From assembly GCF_010682065.1 (NCBI RefSeq), contig NZ_JAAGWG010000001.1, positions 1 to 64,000 on the forward strand: a stretch of 64,000 bases of DNA, written 5' to 3'. Position numbers and translations under genes: made by a program. The stretch is from Blastococcus saxobsidens. Its GTDB lineage: Bacteria > Actinomycetota > Actinomycetes > Mycobacteriales > Geodermatophilaceae. Shown here piece after piece: positions 42,413 through 50,875 of the stretch (position 1 is the stretch's first letter; the number at the start of each line of letters is the position of its first letter). The notes under the pieces were generated by a model, which worked only from the letters and a program-made list of their open reading frames with translations, had not been told where the DNA came from and did not search any database.

Positions 42413-45172
42413 GTGCCCACGCCCCGACCGGCCGTCCCCGGCCGCCCGACCGCGGAACCGGCCGAGGACCCGCTGACCGACCCCCTGCGGGTCGCCGCGG
42501 CCCGGCGGCTCCTGCTCGAGGTCACGGGGCCGGCGGCCTTCGACCGGCTCTCCGCGCTGGCCGCGCGGGTGCTCGGTGTCGGGCACGCGAAGGTCACGCT
42601 GTTCACCGACCACGACGTCGTCGTCGGCGGGTACGGCCTCCCCGCGGGCGTCGTCGGCGGGCCCGCGCTGCTCACCGGCGAGCTGTCCGCCATCACCGTG
42701 CGCACCGGCCGGCCCCTGGTCGTCCCGAACGCGGCGCAGGACGAGCGGGTCGCCTCCCTGCCCGCCGTCACCTCCGGGCAGGTCCTGGCCTACCTGGGCG
42801 CCCCGCTGGTGGCCGCCTCCGGGCAGGTCATCGGCGCCCTGGCGGTCTACGACTCCGTCCCCCGCGACTGGTCGGGCGACGCCACCGAGCTGCTCGAGCA
42901 GCTCGCCGCCTCGGCCGTGGCGGAGCTGGAGCTCTCCGCGGCGCAGTCGGCGGTCGGCACGTCCCGCGCCTGGCTGGAGGTGGCGCTGGAGGCCAGCTCG
43001 ATCGGCATCTGGGAGCGCGACCTGCGCACCGGGACGATCCACTGGGACGACCGGTGCGCGGCGCTGTTCGGTCTCGCCTCCGCCGTGGACCTCGACTCGC
43101 TGGAGGACGTGCTCGGCTCGCACGTGCACCCCGACGACCACTCCGCGATCGAGGACGCCATGCGGGTCGCGATCGAGGAGGGCGGCGACTACACCGTCGA
43201 GTTCCGGGCGCTGCGCGAGGACGGCGCCGTGCGCTGGGCGCTGGCCCGGGGGCGGGTGGTGGCCGACGCGAGCGGGGCCCCGGCCCGGGTGCTGGGCACG
43301 ATCCTGGACATCACCGAGGCCCGCGGGCAGGCCCAGCAGCGCCTCACCGCCGTGCAGCGGGCGGCCGCCATCGCCGAGGTCGCCGCCGAGCTGGCCAACG
43401 CCGCGCGGCTGGAGGAGCTCGCCGACGTGGTGCTGCGCGGCGCGCAGGTCATCGGGGCGCAGTCCAGCGGCCTGGCGATCTTCGACTCCCCGGGCGGGCC
43501 GCTGCGGCTGCACCTGACGCGGAACCTGCTGAGCACCGTGCGGGAGGAGAGCCCCGAGGCCGGCGACCTGGACGACGGCGTCGTCCTCCCGATGGACGAC
43601 GCGCTGCCGGCCCAGTACGTGGCCCGGCACGGCAGCCGGGTGCTGATCAGCGACGTCCAGGAGGCCGCCGCGCGCTTCCCGGGGCTGGCCGCGGTCACCC
43701 AGCTGCTCGGGCTGCGGGCGCTGGCCGCCGTCCCGCTGCGCGTCGAGGGCCGGGTGCTGGGCACGTTCCTCGCCGTCTGGACCGTCGACCACGACTTCGC
43801 CGGCGACGACGTCGAGGTGCTGGAGGCGCTGGCCGCGCAGATCGCGCTGAGCGTCTCCCGGCTGCAGTCCGACGCCGAGCGCGCCACGGCCGTCGCCGCG
43901 ATGGCGGAGGCCAACCAGCGGCTGCGCCTGCTGGCCGAGGCCGGCCGGGTGCTGTCGGGCACCCTCGAGATCGACCGGCAGATCGAGCAGCTGGCCTCCC
44001 TGGTCGTGCCCGACCTCGGGGACTGGTGCTGGATCGTGGTCACCGACGAGCAGGGCCGGCTGCACGACGTCGCCAGCGGGCACCGGGACCCCGCCCGGCG
44101 CGCGGAGGTCGAGGACTACGTGCGCGCCATGGTCGCGGGGATGACCGAGCAGGCCGCGGCCCGCACGGTCACCGCCACCGGACGCCCGGCGGTGATGCCC
44201 CGGATCGACTGGGACCACGTGGGGCGGGCGCTGCCCGATGCCGCCGTCCGCGAGCGGTTCGCCCGGCTGGGCGCCGGGTCCGGTGTGGTGGTCCCGCTGA
44301 TGGCCCGCGGGCAGGCGCTCGGCGCGATGGGCCTGTTCACGACCGAGGAGCGGGGATCGCTCACCGAGGCGCAGGTCGACACCGCCGTCGAGATCGGCCG
44401 CCGGGCCGGGCTGGCCCTGTACCAGGCGCGCCTCTACGGCCAGCAGCGCGACCTCGCCGATGCGCTGCAGCGCAGCATGCTCACCGAGCCGCCGCAGCCG
44501 GAGCACAGCGAGATCGTCGTGCGGTACGTCCCCGCCGCCGAGGGCGCCGAGATCGGTGGCGACTGGTACGACGCCTTCCAGCAGCGCGGCGGGGCCACGG
44601 TGCTGGCGATCGGCGACGTCGTCGGCCACGACACGCGGGCCGCGGCGGCCATGGGCCAGGTGCGGGGCCTGCTGCGCGGCATCAGCTACTCCAGCGGCGG
44701 CTCGCCGGCCGAGGTGCTCAGCGAGCTGGACCGGGCCGTCCAGGGGCTGGCCCTGAACACGATGGCCACCGCGCTGGTGGCCCACCTCGAGCCGGAGCCG
44801 GACGAGGAGACCGGCCGGGTGCGGCTGCGCTGGGCCAACGCCGGCCACCCACCGCCGGTGCTGCTCGCCTCCGACGGCAGCGTGGTGCTGCTCGACGGCA
44901 AGCAGGCCGACCTGCTGCTGGGCGTGGCCCCGGACTCGGCCCGCGAGGACCACGTGGCCGTACTGGCCCCCGGCTCCACCGTGCTGCTCTACACCGACGG
45001 GCTGGTGGAGCGGCGCGACCGGGACATCGATGCCGGCACCGACGAGCTGCTCCAGGTGCTGGGGGAGTGCGCCGGCCTGCCGCTGGACGAGCTGTGCGAC
45101 CGCGTGCTGGACCAGATGTTCCTGCCCGGCGCCGAGGACGACGTCGCGATCCTCGCCGTCCGCCTGCGCTGA
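42413..45172 (+). CDS. GAF-PAS-GAF-GAF-PP2C (RsbU/SpoIIE-type) phosphatase
   Basis: A 919-residue multi-sensor phosphatase: GAF about 25-165, PAS with PAC end about 185-305 (GTILDITEARGQ), GAF about 320-490, GAF about 510-680, and a SpoIIE-type PP2C domain about 690-919. The PP2C metal motifs are complete: GGDWYDAF, IGDVVGHDTRAAAAMGQ, LLYTDGLVERR and EDDVAILAV. It should dephosphorylate an anti-anti-sigma factor of the STAS type in a stress-sigma cascade. GGGGAGGAG precedes the GTG at 42413. No STAS or anti-sigma gene is adjacent. A stem-loop overlapping the stop codon follows. Confidence 0.9.
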   Translation: MPTPRPAVPGRPTAEPAEDPLTDPLRVAAARRLLLEVTGPAAFDRLSALAARVLGVGHAKVTLFTDHDVVVGGYGLPAGVVGGPALLTGELSAITVRTGRPLVVPNAAQDERVASLPAVTSGQVLAYLGAPLVAASGQVIGALAVYDSVPRDWSGDATELLEQLAASAVAELELSAAQSAVGTSRAWLEVALEASSIGIWERDLRTGTIHWDDRCAALFGLASAVDLDSLEDVLGSHVHPDDHSAIEDAMRVAIEEGGDYTVEFRALREDGAVRWALARGRVVADASGAPARVLGTILDITEARGQAQQRLTAVQRAAAIAEVAAELANAARLEELADVVLRGAQVIGAQSSGLAIFDSPGGPLRLHLTRNLLSTVREESPEAGDLDDGVVLPMDDALPAQYVARHGSRVLISDVQEAAARFPGLAAVTQLLGLRALAAVPLRVEGRVLGTFLAVWTVDHDFAGDDVEVLEALAAQIALSVSRLQSDAERATAVAAMAEANQRLRLLAEAGRVLSGTLEIDRQIEQLASLVVPDLGDWCWIVVTDEQGRLHDVASGHRDPARRAEVEDYVRAMVAGMTEQAAARTVTATGRPAVMPRIDWDHVGRALPDAAVRERFARLGAGSGVVVPLMARGQALGAMGLFTTEERGSLTEAQVDTAVEIGRRAGLALYQARLYGQQRDLADALQRSMLTEPPQPEHSEIVVRYVPAAEGAEIGGDWYDAFQQRGGATVLAIGDVVGHDTRAAAAMGQVRGLLRGISYSSGGSPAEVLSELDRAVQGLALNTMATALVAHLEPEPDEETGRVRLRWANAGHPPPVLLASDGSVVLLDGKQADLLLGVAPDSAREDHVAVLAPGSTVLLYTDGLVERRDRDIDAGTDELLQVLGECAGLPLDELCDRVLDQMFLPGAEDDVAILAVRLR

Positions 45173-45200
45173 CCCGCGCCGAGCCTGCGAGGCGCGGGTC
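45171..45200 (+). terminator. Stem-loop overlapping the phosphatase stop codon
   Basis: GACCCGCGCC (45171-45180) and GGCGCGGGTC (45191-45200) form a 10-bp stem with a ten-base loop, starting inside the stop codon. Confidence 0.7.
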
Positions 45201-45211
45201 AGCGTGACGCC

Positions 45212-45275
45212 CTGGAACGGCCCATCTCGCAGGGGCCCGCGCGAGCTCGCGAGCGGCGGGGGGCGAGGGGGTCCT
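45212..45275. repeat. Single copy of family C repeat
   Basis: CTGGAACGGCCC, then TCGCAGGG, then GCGAGC..GCGAGCGGCGGGGGG and GGGGTCCTC match the reverse complement of the 63-bp tandem unit at 33988-34176, with a few differences. It sits between the convergent phosphatase and acyl-CoA oxidase genes. Confidence 0.8.
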
Positions 45276-45276
45276 C

Positions 45277-47331
45277 TTACTGGCCGGGCGGGACGTCCAG
45301 GTCGGTCGCGGTCCCCTCCGGGGTGTCCTCGCCGTTCCGCGCGCGCAGCTCGGCGTCGCGGGCGGCCATGGCCGCCTGCCGGTCGGGCTCCTCCTCGAGG
45401 ATCGCCGCGGCCTTCCAGTGCGCCGGGATGGCGAACGCGTCGACCAGGGTGATCATGTGCGGCCGCAGCTCGCGGATCAGCTGGTTCACCGTCGCCGTCA
45501 GCGTCTTGGCGCGGGCCGGGGTGAGCTGCCCGTGCTCCAGGAACCAGGCCTTGTCCGCCTCGATGGTCGACAGCGCGTACAGGTCGCACTGCGAGTCCAG
45601 CAGCTGCCGGACCGCCGGGTCGTCGGTCCGGTCGACGCCGGCGACGAACGCCTCCAGGACGACCCGGTCGATGTGCGTCTGCGCCGTCTTGAGCACGTGG
45701 TCCTGGACGGAGTTGAACATGTCGAACGGCGCCATGCCCTCGGTCGTGGAGTTCTTGCGCAGCCGGCGGATCGCGCCCTCGAGCGAGTGCTTCTCGCGGA
45801 ACTCCAGCATCTTGAGCTGCCAGCCGCGCTCCAGCATCGGCACGTCGTCCACGCCCGGGACGGCGTCGACGAGCCGGGCGATGAGCGCGCGGGCCGCCGT
45901 CCGCTCCAGCACGGTCTCGCGCACCATGTCGGCGACGAACCCGACCCGGCCCCAGCCGTCGAGGGAACCGAAGTTGTCCCGGTAGCCGGTGAGCAGACCC
46001 TTCGCCACGAGCTGCAGCAGGACGGTGTTGTCGCCCTCGAAGGTGGTGAAGACGTCGGTGTCGGCCTTGAGGTGGGGCAGCCGGTTCTCCTGCAGGTAGC
46101 CCGCACCACCGCAGGCCTCGCGGCACATCTGGATGGTGGCGGTGGCGTGGGCCGTCTGGGCCACCTTGAGGCCGGCGGCCCGCGACTCCAGCTCGCGCTG
46201 GGCCTGCTCGTCGATCTCCTGGCCGTGCACGTGCACCGCCGTCTGCACGTCGTGCATGGTCTCGACCAGCTCGCCCTGCGCGAAGTGCAGCGCGTAGGTC
46301 TTGGCCAGCGCCGGCAGCAGCTTGCGCTGGTGCACCAGGTAGTCGTTGATGACGATCTCGCGGTCCTCGCCGGGGGCGGCGAACTGGCGGCGCACGTCGC
46401 CGTAGCGGACGGCGATGTCCAGGGCCAGCTTGGTCGCCGAGCCGGCCGAGCCGCCGACGCTCACCCGCCCGCGCACCAGCGTGCCGAGCATGGTGAAGAA
46501 GCGCCGGGTCTCGTTCTCGATCGAGGACGTGTAGGTGCCGTCCTCCGCGACCTGGCCGTACCGGTCGAGCAGCATGTCGCGGGGCACGCTGACGTGGTCG
46601 AAGCTCAGCCGGCCGTTGTCGACGCCGGGCAGGCCCGCCTTGGGGCCGTCGTCGCCGATGGTGACGCCCGGCATCGGCTGTCCGTCGGCGTCGCGGATCG
46701 GCACCAGCCACGCGTGCACCCCGTGGTTCGTGCCCTGGCTGATCAGCTGGGCGAAGACCACGGCCATCCGGCCGTCCTTGGCCGCGTTGCCGATGTAGTC
46801 CTTGCGGGCGGCCTGGTGCGGGGTGTGCAGGTCGAAGGTCTGCGTCTGCGCGTCGTAGGTGCAGGTGGTGCGCAGCTGCTGGACGTCGGAGCCGTGGCCG
46901 GTCTCGGTCATGGCGAAGCAGCCGGGCAGGTCGAAGCTCATGACGTCGCGCAGGTACTCGTCGTGCTGCCGCTTGCTGCCCAGCAGCTGCAAGGCGCCAC
47001 CGAACAGGCCCCACTGGACGCCGGTCTTGACCATGATGGAGAGGTCGTTGAACGCGACCATCTCGATGGAGGTCACCGAGCCGCCGGAGTCGTCCTGGCC
47101 GCCGTACTCCTTGGGGAAGCCGAGGACGACGCGGCCGGAGTCGGCCAGCTTCTTGGACATGCGGGTGACGCGCTCGCGGGCCTCCTGCATGGTCTCCCCG
47201 TACACCGGCAGCATCTCGGGGTCGTCGAGGTTCTCGCGTGCGTCGCGCCGGACGTGTGCCCAGCGGCCGTCCAGGACCTCCTGCAGGACCTTCGGGTCGA
47301 CCGACGAATTCACGGGGGTGCTGGTGGTCAC
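45277..47331 (-). CDS. Acyl-CoA oxidase/dehydrogenase (ACOX-like)
   Basis: A 684-residue flavoenzyme, the long acyl-CoA-oxidase form, not the 380-residue dehydrogenase. GCFAMTETGHGSDVQQLRTTCTYD is the FAD/substrate motif (cited in part). HVSVPRDMLLDRYGQVAEDGTY, YGDVRRQFAAPGEDREI, and CREACGGAGYLQENRLPHLKADTDVFTTFEGDN (cited in part) complete the core. A C-terminal alpha domain (about 500-684) follows. It introduces the trans-2 double bond in beta-oxidation, with O2 or an electron-transfer partner as acceptor. Start GTG 47331 overlaps the tetR stop by four bases and has GGAGG in front. Confidence 0.88.
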   Translation of the reverse strand: MTTSTPVNSSVDPKVLQEVLDGRWAHVRRDARENLDDPEMLPVYGETMQEARERVTRMSKKLADSGRVVLGFPKEYGGQDDSGGSVTSIEMVAFNDLSIMVKTGVQWGLFGGALQLLGSKRQHDEYLRDVMSFDLPGCFAMTETGHGSDVQQLRTTCTYDAQTQTFDLHTPHQAARKDYIGNAAKDGRMAVVFAQLISQGTNHGVHAWLVPIRDADGQPMPGVTIGDDGPKAGLPGVDNGRLSFDHVSVPRDMLLDRYGQVAEDGTYTSSIENETRRFFTMLGTLVRGRVSVGGSAGSATKLALDIAVRYGDVRRQFAAPGEDREIVINDYLVHQRKLLPALAKTYALHFAQGELVETMHDVQTAVHVHGQEIDEQAQRELESRAAGLKVAQTAHATATIQMCREACGGAGYLQENRLPHLKADTDVFTTFEGDNTVLLQLVAKGLLTGYRDNFGSLDGWGRVGFVADMVRETVLERTAARALIARLVDAVPGVDDVPMLERGWQLKMLEFREKHSLEGAIRRLRKNSTTEGMAPFDMFNSVQDHVLKTAQTHIDRVVLEAFVAGVDRTDDPAVRQLLDSQCDLYALSTIEADKAWFLEHGQLTPARAKTLTATVNQLIRELRPHMITLVDAFAIPAHWKAAAILEEEPDRQAAMAARDAELRARNGEDTPEGTATDLDVPPGQ

Positions 47332-48065
47332 TGTGCCTCCTCGATGCGGGGGGTCTGGGATTCCTCGGTCACGACGCCGGACAGGCCGGCCCACGCGAGA
47401 TCGGTCAGGTGTGCGGCGAGTTCGGAGCGGAGCATGGGCTGCCGGGCGCGAAGCCACCAGTCGGCGGCCGAGCGCACCAGCCCGACGACGCCGTGGCCCC
47501 AGGCCCCGGCGGCCGCCGGATCGCGGCCGGCACGCTCCAGCGCGACGGCCATGATCGTCGCCGCCTGGTCGCCGACGAGGTCGGCGAGCGTGGCGACGGG
47601 GTCGACCGGGTCGTTGCCCGGCACCGGGGTGACGACGAAGCGGTAGACCTCGGGATCGGCCTCCAGGAAGGCCAGGTAGGTGTCGATCGACGCGGCGGTC
47701 ATCTGCCGCGGGTGGTCGCTGCTCTCCAGCGCCTCCCGGAGCCGGGGGAGCAGCTGCTGGGCGACCCGGTTGCACACCGCGACGTGCAGGTCCGACCGGT
47801 CGGCGAAGTGCCGGTAGACGACGGTCTTGCTGGTGCCGGCCGCGGCGGCGATCTCCTCCATGCCCACGCCGGAGCCGTGCCGGCTCACCGCGGCGAGCGC
47901 GGCGTCCACGAGCTGCTCGCGGCGGGCGCGGCGGTGCTCGTCCCAGCGTGAGTTCCGCCGATCGCGGGTAACGACGGCGTTCGACTCGCGCGGGGCGCCG
48001 TCCTGCGCGATCTTGTCCTCCGTCGCGCGCAGCTGCGACGAGCGTCTCACCGCCTCGGCTTTCAT
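47328..48065 (-). CDS. TetR family transcriptional regulator
   Basis: A 245-residue regulator with a basic, disordered N-terminus of about 45 residues. A TetR helix-turn-helix follows (QLVDAALAAVSRHGSGVGMEEIAAAAGTSKTVVYRHFADR, cited here by its HTH core AAAGTSKTVVYRHF) and then a ligand-binding domain. It is the first gene of a two-gene operon with the acyl-CoA oxidase and is divergent from the fadA-fabG-htdX genes, so it is the obvious fatty acyl-CoA-responsive repressor of both. A minus-strand TACTGT box ends seven bases before ATG 48065, so it is likely leaderless. Confidence 0.88.
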   Translation of the reverse strand: MKAEAVRRSSQLRATEDKIAQDGAPRESNAVVTRDRRNSRWDEHRRARREQLVDAALAAVSRHGSGVGMEEIAAAAGTSKTVVYRHFADRSDLHVAVCNRVAQQLLPRLREALESSDHPRQMTAASIDTYLAFLEADPEVYRFVVTPVPGNDPVDPVATLADLVGDQAATIMAVALERAGRDPAAAGAWGHGVVGLVRSAADWWLRARQPMLRSELAAHLTDLAWAGLSGVVTEESQTPRIEEAQ

Positions 48066-48072
48066 GTGACAA

Positions 48073-48097
48073 ACAGTACCGCGTACCCTGAGTACCG
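48073..48097. promoter_or_regulatory. GTAC-rich control region between tetR and fadA
   Basis: The gap contains a minus-strand TACTGT (48073-48078), seven bases before the tetR ATG. It also has three GTACC units (near 48077, 48083 and 48092) and a plus-strand TACCCT (48084-48089). The GTAC cluster overlaps both possible -10 boxes and is a good candidate TetR operator. Confidence 0.5.
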
Positions 48098-48133
48098 GCC
48101 AACCCGGCCACCACCCCGACCTCGGAGGTCCCC

Positions 48134-49441
48134 ATGGCGAGCAACTCCAAGCCGGCGACTCGCAAGGCCGCGATCGTCGGCGGGAACCGGATCCCGTTCG
48201 CGCGCAGCAACTCCACCTACGCCCAGGCGTCCAACCAGGACATGCTGACGGCGACCCTCGACGGTCTGGTGGCCCGCTTCGGGCTGCAGGGCAAGGAGGT
48301 CGGCGAGGTCGTGGCCGGCGCCGTCCTGAAGCACGCGCGGGACTTCAACCTCACGCGTGAGTCGGTGCTGGGCTCCAAGCTCGCGCCGAGCACCCCCGCC
48401 TACGACGTCCAGCAGGCGTGCGGCACCGGCCTCGAGGCCGCGATCCTCGTCGCCAACAAGATCGCCCTCGGGCAGATCGAGTCCGGGATCGCCGGCGGTG
48501 TGGACACCACCTCCGACGCGCCGCTGGCCGTGAGCGACGACCTGCGCCGGGTGCTCATCTCGCTCAACAACGCCAAGTCCGTGCAGGACCGGCTCAAGGC
48601 GATCGCGAGGATCCGCCCGGGGATGATCGCCCCGGAGATCCCGCGCAACTCCGAGCCCCGCACCGGCCTGGCCATGGGCGAGCACGCCCAGCTGACCGCG
48701 CACGAGTGGGAGATCGGCCGGGAGGAGCAGGACGAGCTCACCGTCCGGTCGCACTCGAACATGGCCGCCGCCTACGACCAGGGCTTCTTCGACGACCTGG
48801 TCACCCCGTTCCTGGGCCTGAGCCGCGACCAGAACCTGCGGCCGGACTCCTCGCTGGAGAAGCTGGCCAAGCTCAAGCCGGTCTTCGACAAGGCTCTCCC
48901 CGAGGGCGCCGAGGCCACGATGACCGCCGGCAACTCCACGCCGCTCACCGACGGTGCCTCGGCGGTGCTGCTGGCCTCCGACGAGTGGGCCGCCGAGCAG
49001 GGCCTGCCCGTGCTCGCCCACCTGGTGGACGCGCAGACCGCCGCGGTCGACTACGTGCACGGCGGCGAGGGCCTGCTGATGGCGCCGGTCTACGCGGTGC
49101 CGCGGATGCTGGCCCGCAACGGCCTCTCGCTGCAGGACTTCGACTTCTACGAGATCCACGAGGCGTTCGCCTCCACGGTGCTCGCGACGATGAAGGCCTG
49201 GGAGGACCCGGCGTACTGCAAGGAGAAGCTGGGCCTGGACGCCCCGCTGGGCTCGATCGACCGGTCGAAGCTCAACGTGCACGGCTCGTCGCTGGCGGCC
49301 GGGCACCCGTTCGCCGCGACCGGCGGGCGGATCGTGGCCTCGCTGGCCAAGACCCTGCACCAGGCGGGCCCCGGCAAGCGCGGCCTGATCTCCATCTGCG
49401 CCGCCGGCGGCCAAGGCGTCGTCGCCATCCTCGAGTCCTGA
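48134..49441 (+). CDS. fadA: Acetyl-CoA C-acyltransferase (thiolase, FadA2/FadI-like)
   Basis: A 435-residue thiolase. The nucleophilic Cys is in QQACGTGLEAAIL, the His in YEIHEAFAS and the second Cys in SICAAGGQGVV. NVHGSSLAAGHPFAATGGR is the active-site glycine block. It cleaves 3-ketoacyl-CoA in beta-oxidation or runs the reverse condensation. GGAGGT lies before the ATG at 48134. It heads a row with FabG4-like and HtdX-like genes, the same trio as Rv0243-Rv0242c-Rv0241c in Mycobacterium tuberculosis. It is divergent from tetR. A family B hairpin follows its stop. Confidence 0.9.
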   Translation: MASNSKPATRKAAIVGGNRIPFARSNSTYAQASNQDMLTATLDGLVARFGLQGKEVGEVVAGAVLKHARDFNLTRESVLGSKLAPSTPAYDVQQACGTGLEAAILVANKIALGQIESGIAGGVDTTSDAPLAVSDDLRRVLISLNNAKSVQDRLKAIARIRPGMIAPEIPRNSEPRTGLAMGEHAQLTAHEWEIGREEQDELTVRSHSNMAAAYDQGFFDDLVTPFLGLSRDQNLRPDSSLEKLAKLKPVFDKALPEGAEATMTAGNSTPLTDGASAVLLASDEWAAEQGLPVLAHLVDAQTAAVDYVHGGEGLLMAPVYAVPRMLARNGLSLQDFDFYEIHEAFASTVLATMKAWEDPAYCKEKLGLDAPLGSIDRSKLNVHGSSLAAGHPFAATGGRIVASLAKTLHQAGPGKRGLISICAAGGQGVVAILES

Positions 49442-49452
49442 CCCACCCCCCA

Positions 49453-49494
49453 GCTTTTCCGCGGAAACTCACCCCTGAGTTTCCGCGGAAAAGC
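49453..49494. repeat. Family B palindromic repeat inside the fadA-fabG gap
   Basis: GCTTTTCCGCGGAAACTCA (49453-49471) and its exact complement (49476-49494) form a 19-bp stem with a CCCC loop. It lies 12 bases after the fadA stop and 26 before the fabG GTG, so it sits between genes that should be co-transcribed. A second, imperfect copy is at 23865-23906. Confidence 0.85.
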
Positions 49495-49519
49495 GCGGTC
49501 CATCGGAAGGAAGTCCCCT

Positions 49520-50875
49520 GTGGCTGACTGGTACACCACCTTCGCCAACTCCGGCTTCGGCACCACGATCACCAAGCAGCTGGGCCTCCCGCGCCCGGCG
49601 GTGCTGCGCCGCTACGAGCCCGGCCAGCCGCTGCTCCCGGGCCCGGTCGTCATCGGCTCGGCCGGCCAGGGCCGGCTGCGCGACACCGTCACCACCGTCC
49701 TCCGGGACGCCGGGGTGACCGTGCAGTCCCCGGTGACGGCGGACGGCGCGACCGACGGCGAGAAGCTCGGCGCGGTGGTCCTGGACGCGACCGGGCTGAC
49801 CGGCCCGGGCGACCTGGCCAGCGCGCACGACTTCCTGGCCTCGGCCATCAAGCGGCTGCGGCCCTCGGGGCGGGTGCTGATCCTGGCCGACCCGCCCTCG
49901 GACGCCGACTCCCCGGCGCAGGCGGCCGCCCGCCAGGCGGTGGACGGACTGGTCCGGTCCATCGCCAAGGAGCTGCTGAACGGCTCCACGGCCAACGCCG
50001 TCTACGTGCCCGAGGGCGCCGAGGCCTCGCTGGCCAGCCCGCTGGCGTTCTTCCTCTCCGGCCGGTCGGCCTACGTCGACGGGCAGCTGCTCGCGCTCTC
50101 GCCCGCCGACGTGCCCACCGGTGAGGACGCCGACAAGCCGCTGGCCGGCAAGGTCGCCGTGGTCACCGGCGCCGCCCGCGGCATCGGCGCCTCGATCGCC
50201 TCGGTGATGGCCCGCGACGGCGCGCACGTGGTCGCCGTCGACATCCCGGCCGCCGGGGAGAGCCTGGCCGCGGTCGCCAACGAGATCGGCGGCACGGCCC
50301 TCCAGCTCGACATCACCGCGCCGGACGCGGCGAACCGGCTCATCGAGCACCTCCGCGAGCGGCACGGCGGGGTCGACGTCGTCGTCCACAACGCCGGCAT
50401 CACCCGCGACAAGCTGCTGGTGAACATGGACGCCGCCCGCTGGAACTCGGTGATGGCGGTGAACCTGCAGGCGCAGCTGGACATCACCCAGGCGCTGCTC
50501 GACGACGGCGACGTGCTGAACGAGAACGCCCGGATCGTCTGCGTTTCCTCGCAGTCGGGCATCGCCGGCAACCGCGGGCAGACCAACTACGCGGCCAGCA
50601 AGGCCGGCGTCATCGGCATGGTGCGCGCCTGGGCCCCGCAGTTCGCCGAGCGCGGCGCCACGATCAACGCCGTCGCGCCGGGCTTCATCATCACCGAGAT
50701 GACGGCGAAGATGCCGGTCGGCACCCGGGAGGTCGGGTCGCGGATCAACTCGCTGTCCCAGGGTGGGCTGCCGGTCGACGTCGCCGAGACGATCGCGTGG
50801 CTGTCCCAGCCGGGCAGCGCCGGGGTCAACGGCCAGACCGTGCGGGTCTGCGGCCAGTCGATGCTGGGCGCCTGA
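49520..50875 (+). CDS. High-molecular-weight 3-ketoacyl reductase (FabG4-like)
   Basis: A 451-residue two-domain FabG. Residues 1-205 are a degenerate flavodoxin-like Rossmann domain (MADWYTTFANSGFGTTITKQLGLP and following, cited in part). Residues 210-451 are a full SDR: VVTGAARGIGASIA, VVHNAGITRDKLL, VSSQSGIAGNRGQTNYAASKAG with the Ser-Tyr-Lys triad (cited in part), APGFIITEMTAKMP. HMwFabG enzymes such as FabG4 use NADH and long-chain acyl-CoA. GGAAGGAAG precedes the GTG at 49520. The stop codon overlaps the HtdX start (TGATG). Confidence 0.9.
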   Translation: MADWYTTFANSGFGTTITKQLGLPRPAVLRRYEPGQPLLPGPVVIGSAGQGRLRDTVTTVLRDAGVTVQSPVTADGATDGEKLGAVVLDATGLTGPGDLASAHDFLASAIKRLRPSGRVLILADPPSDADSPAQAAARQAVDGLVRSIAKELLNGSTANAVYVPEGAEASLASPLAFFLSGRSAYVDGQLLALSPADVPTGEDADKPLAGKVAVVTGAARGIGASIASVMARDGAHVVAVDIPAAGESLAAVANEIGGTALQLDITAPDAANRLIEHLRERHGGVDVVVHNAGITRDKLLVNMDAARWNSVMAVNLQAQLDITQALLDDGDVLNENARIVCVSSQSGIAGNRGQTNYAASKAGVIGMVRAWAPQFAERGATINAVAPGFIITEMTAKMPVGTREVGSRINSLSQGGLPVDVAETIAWLSQPGSAGVNGQTVRVCGQSMLGA

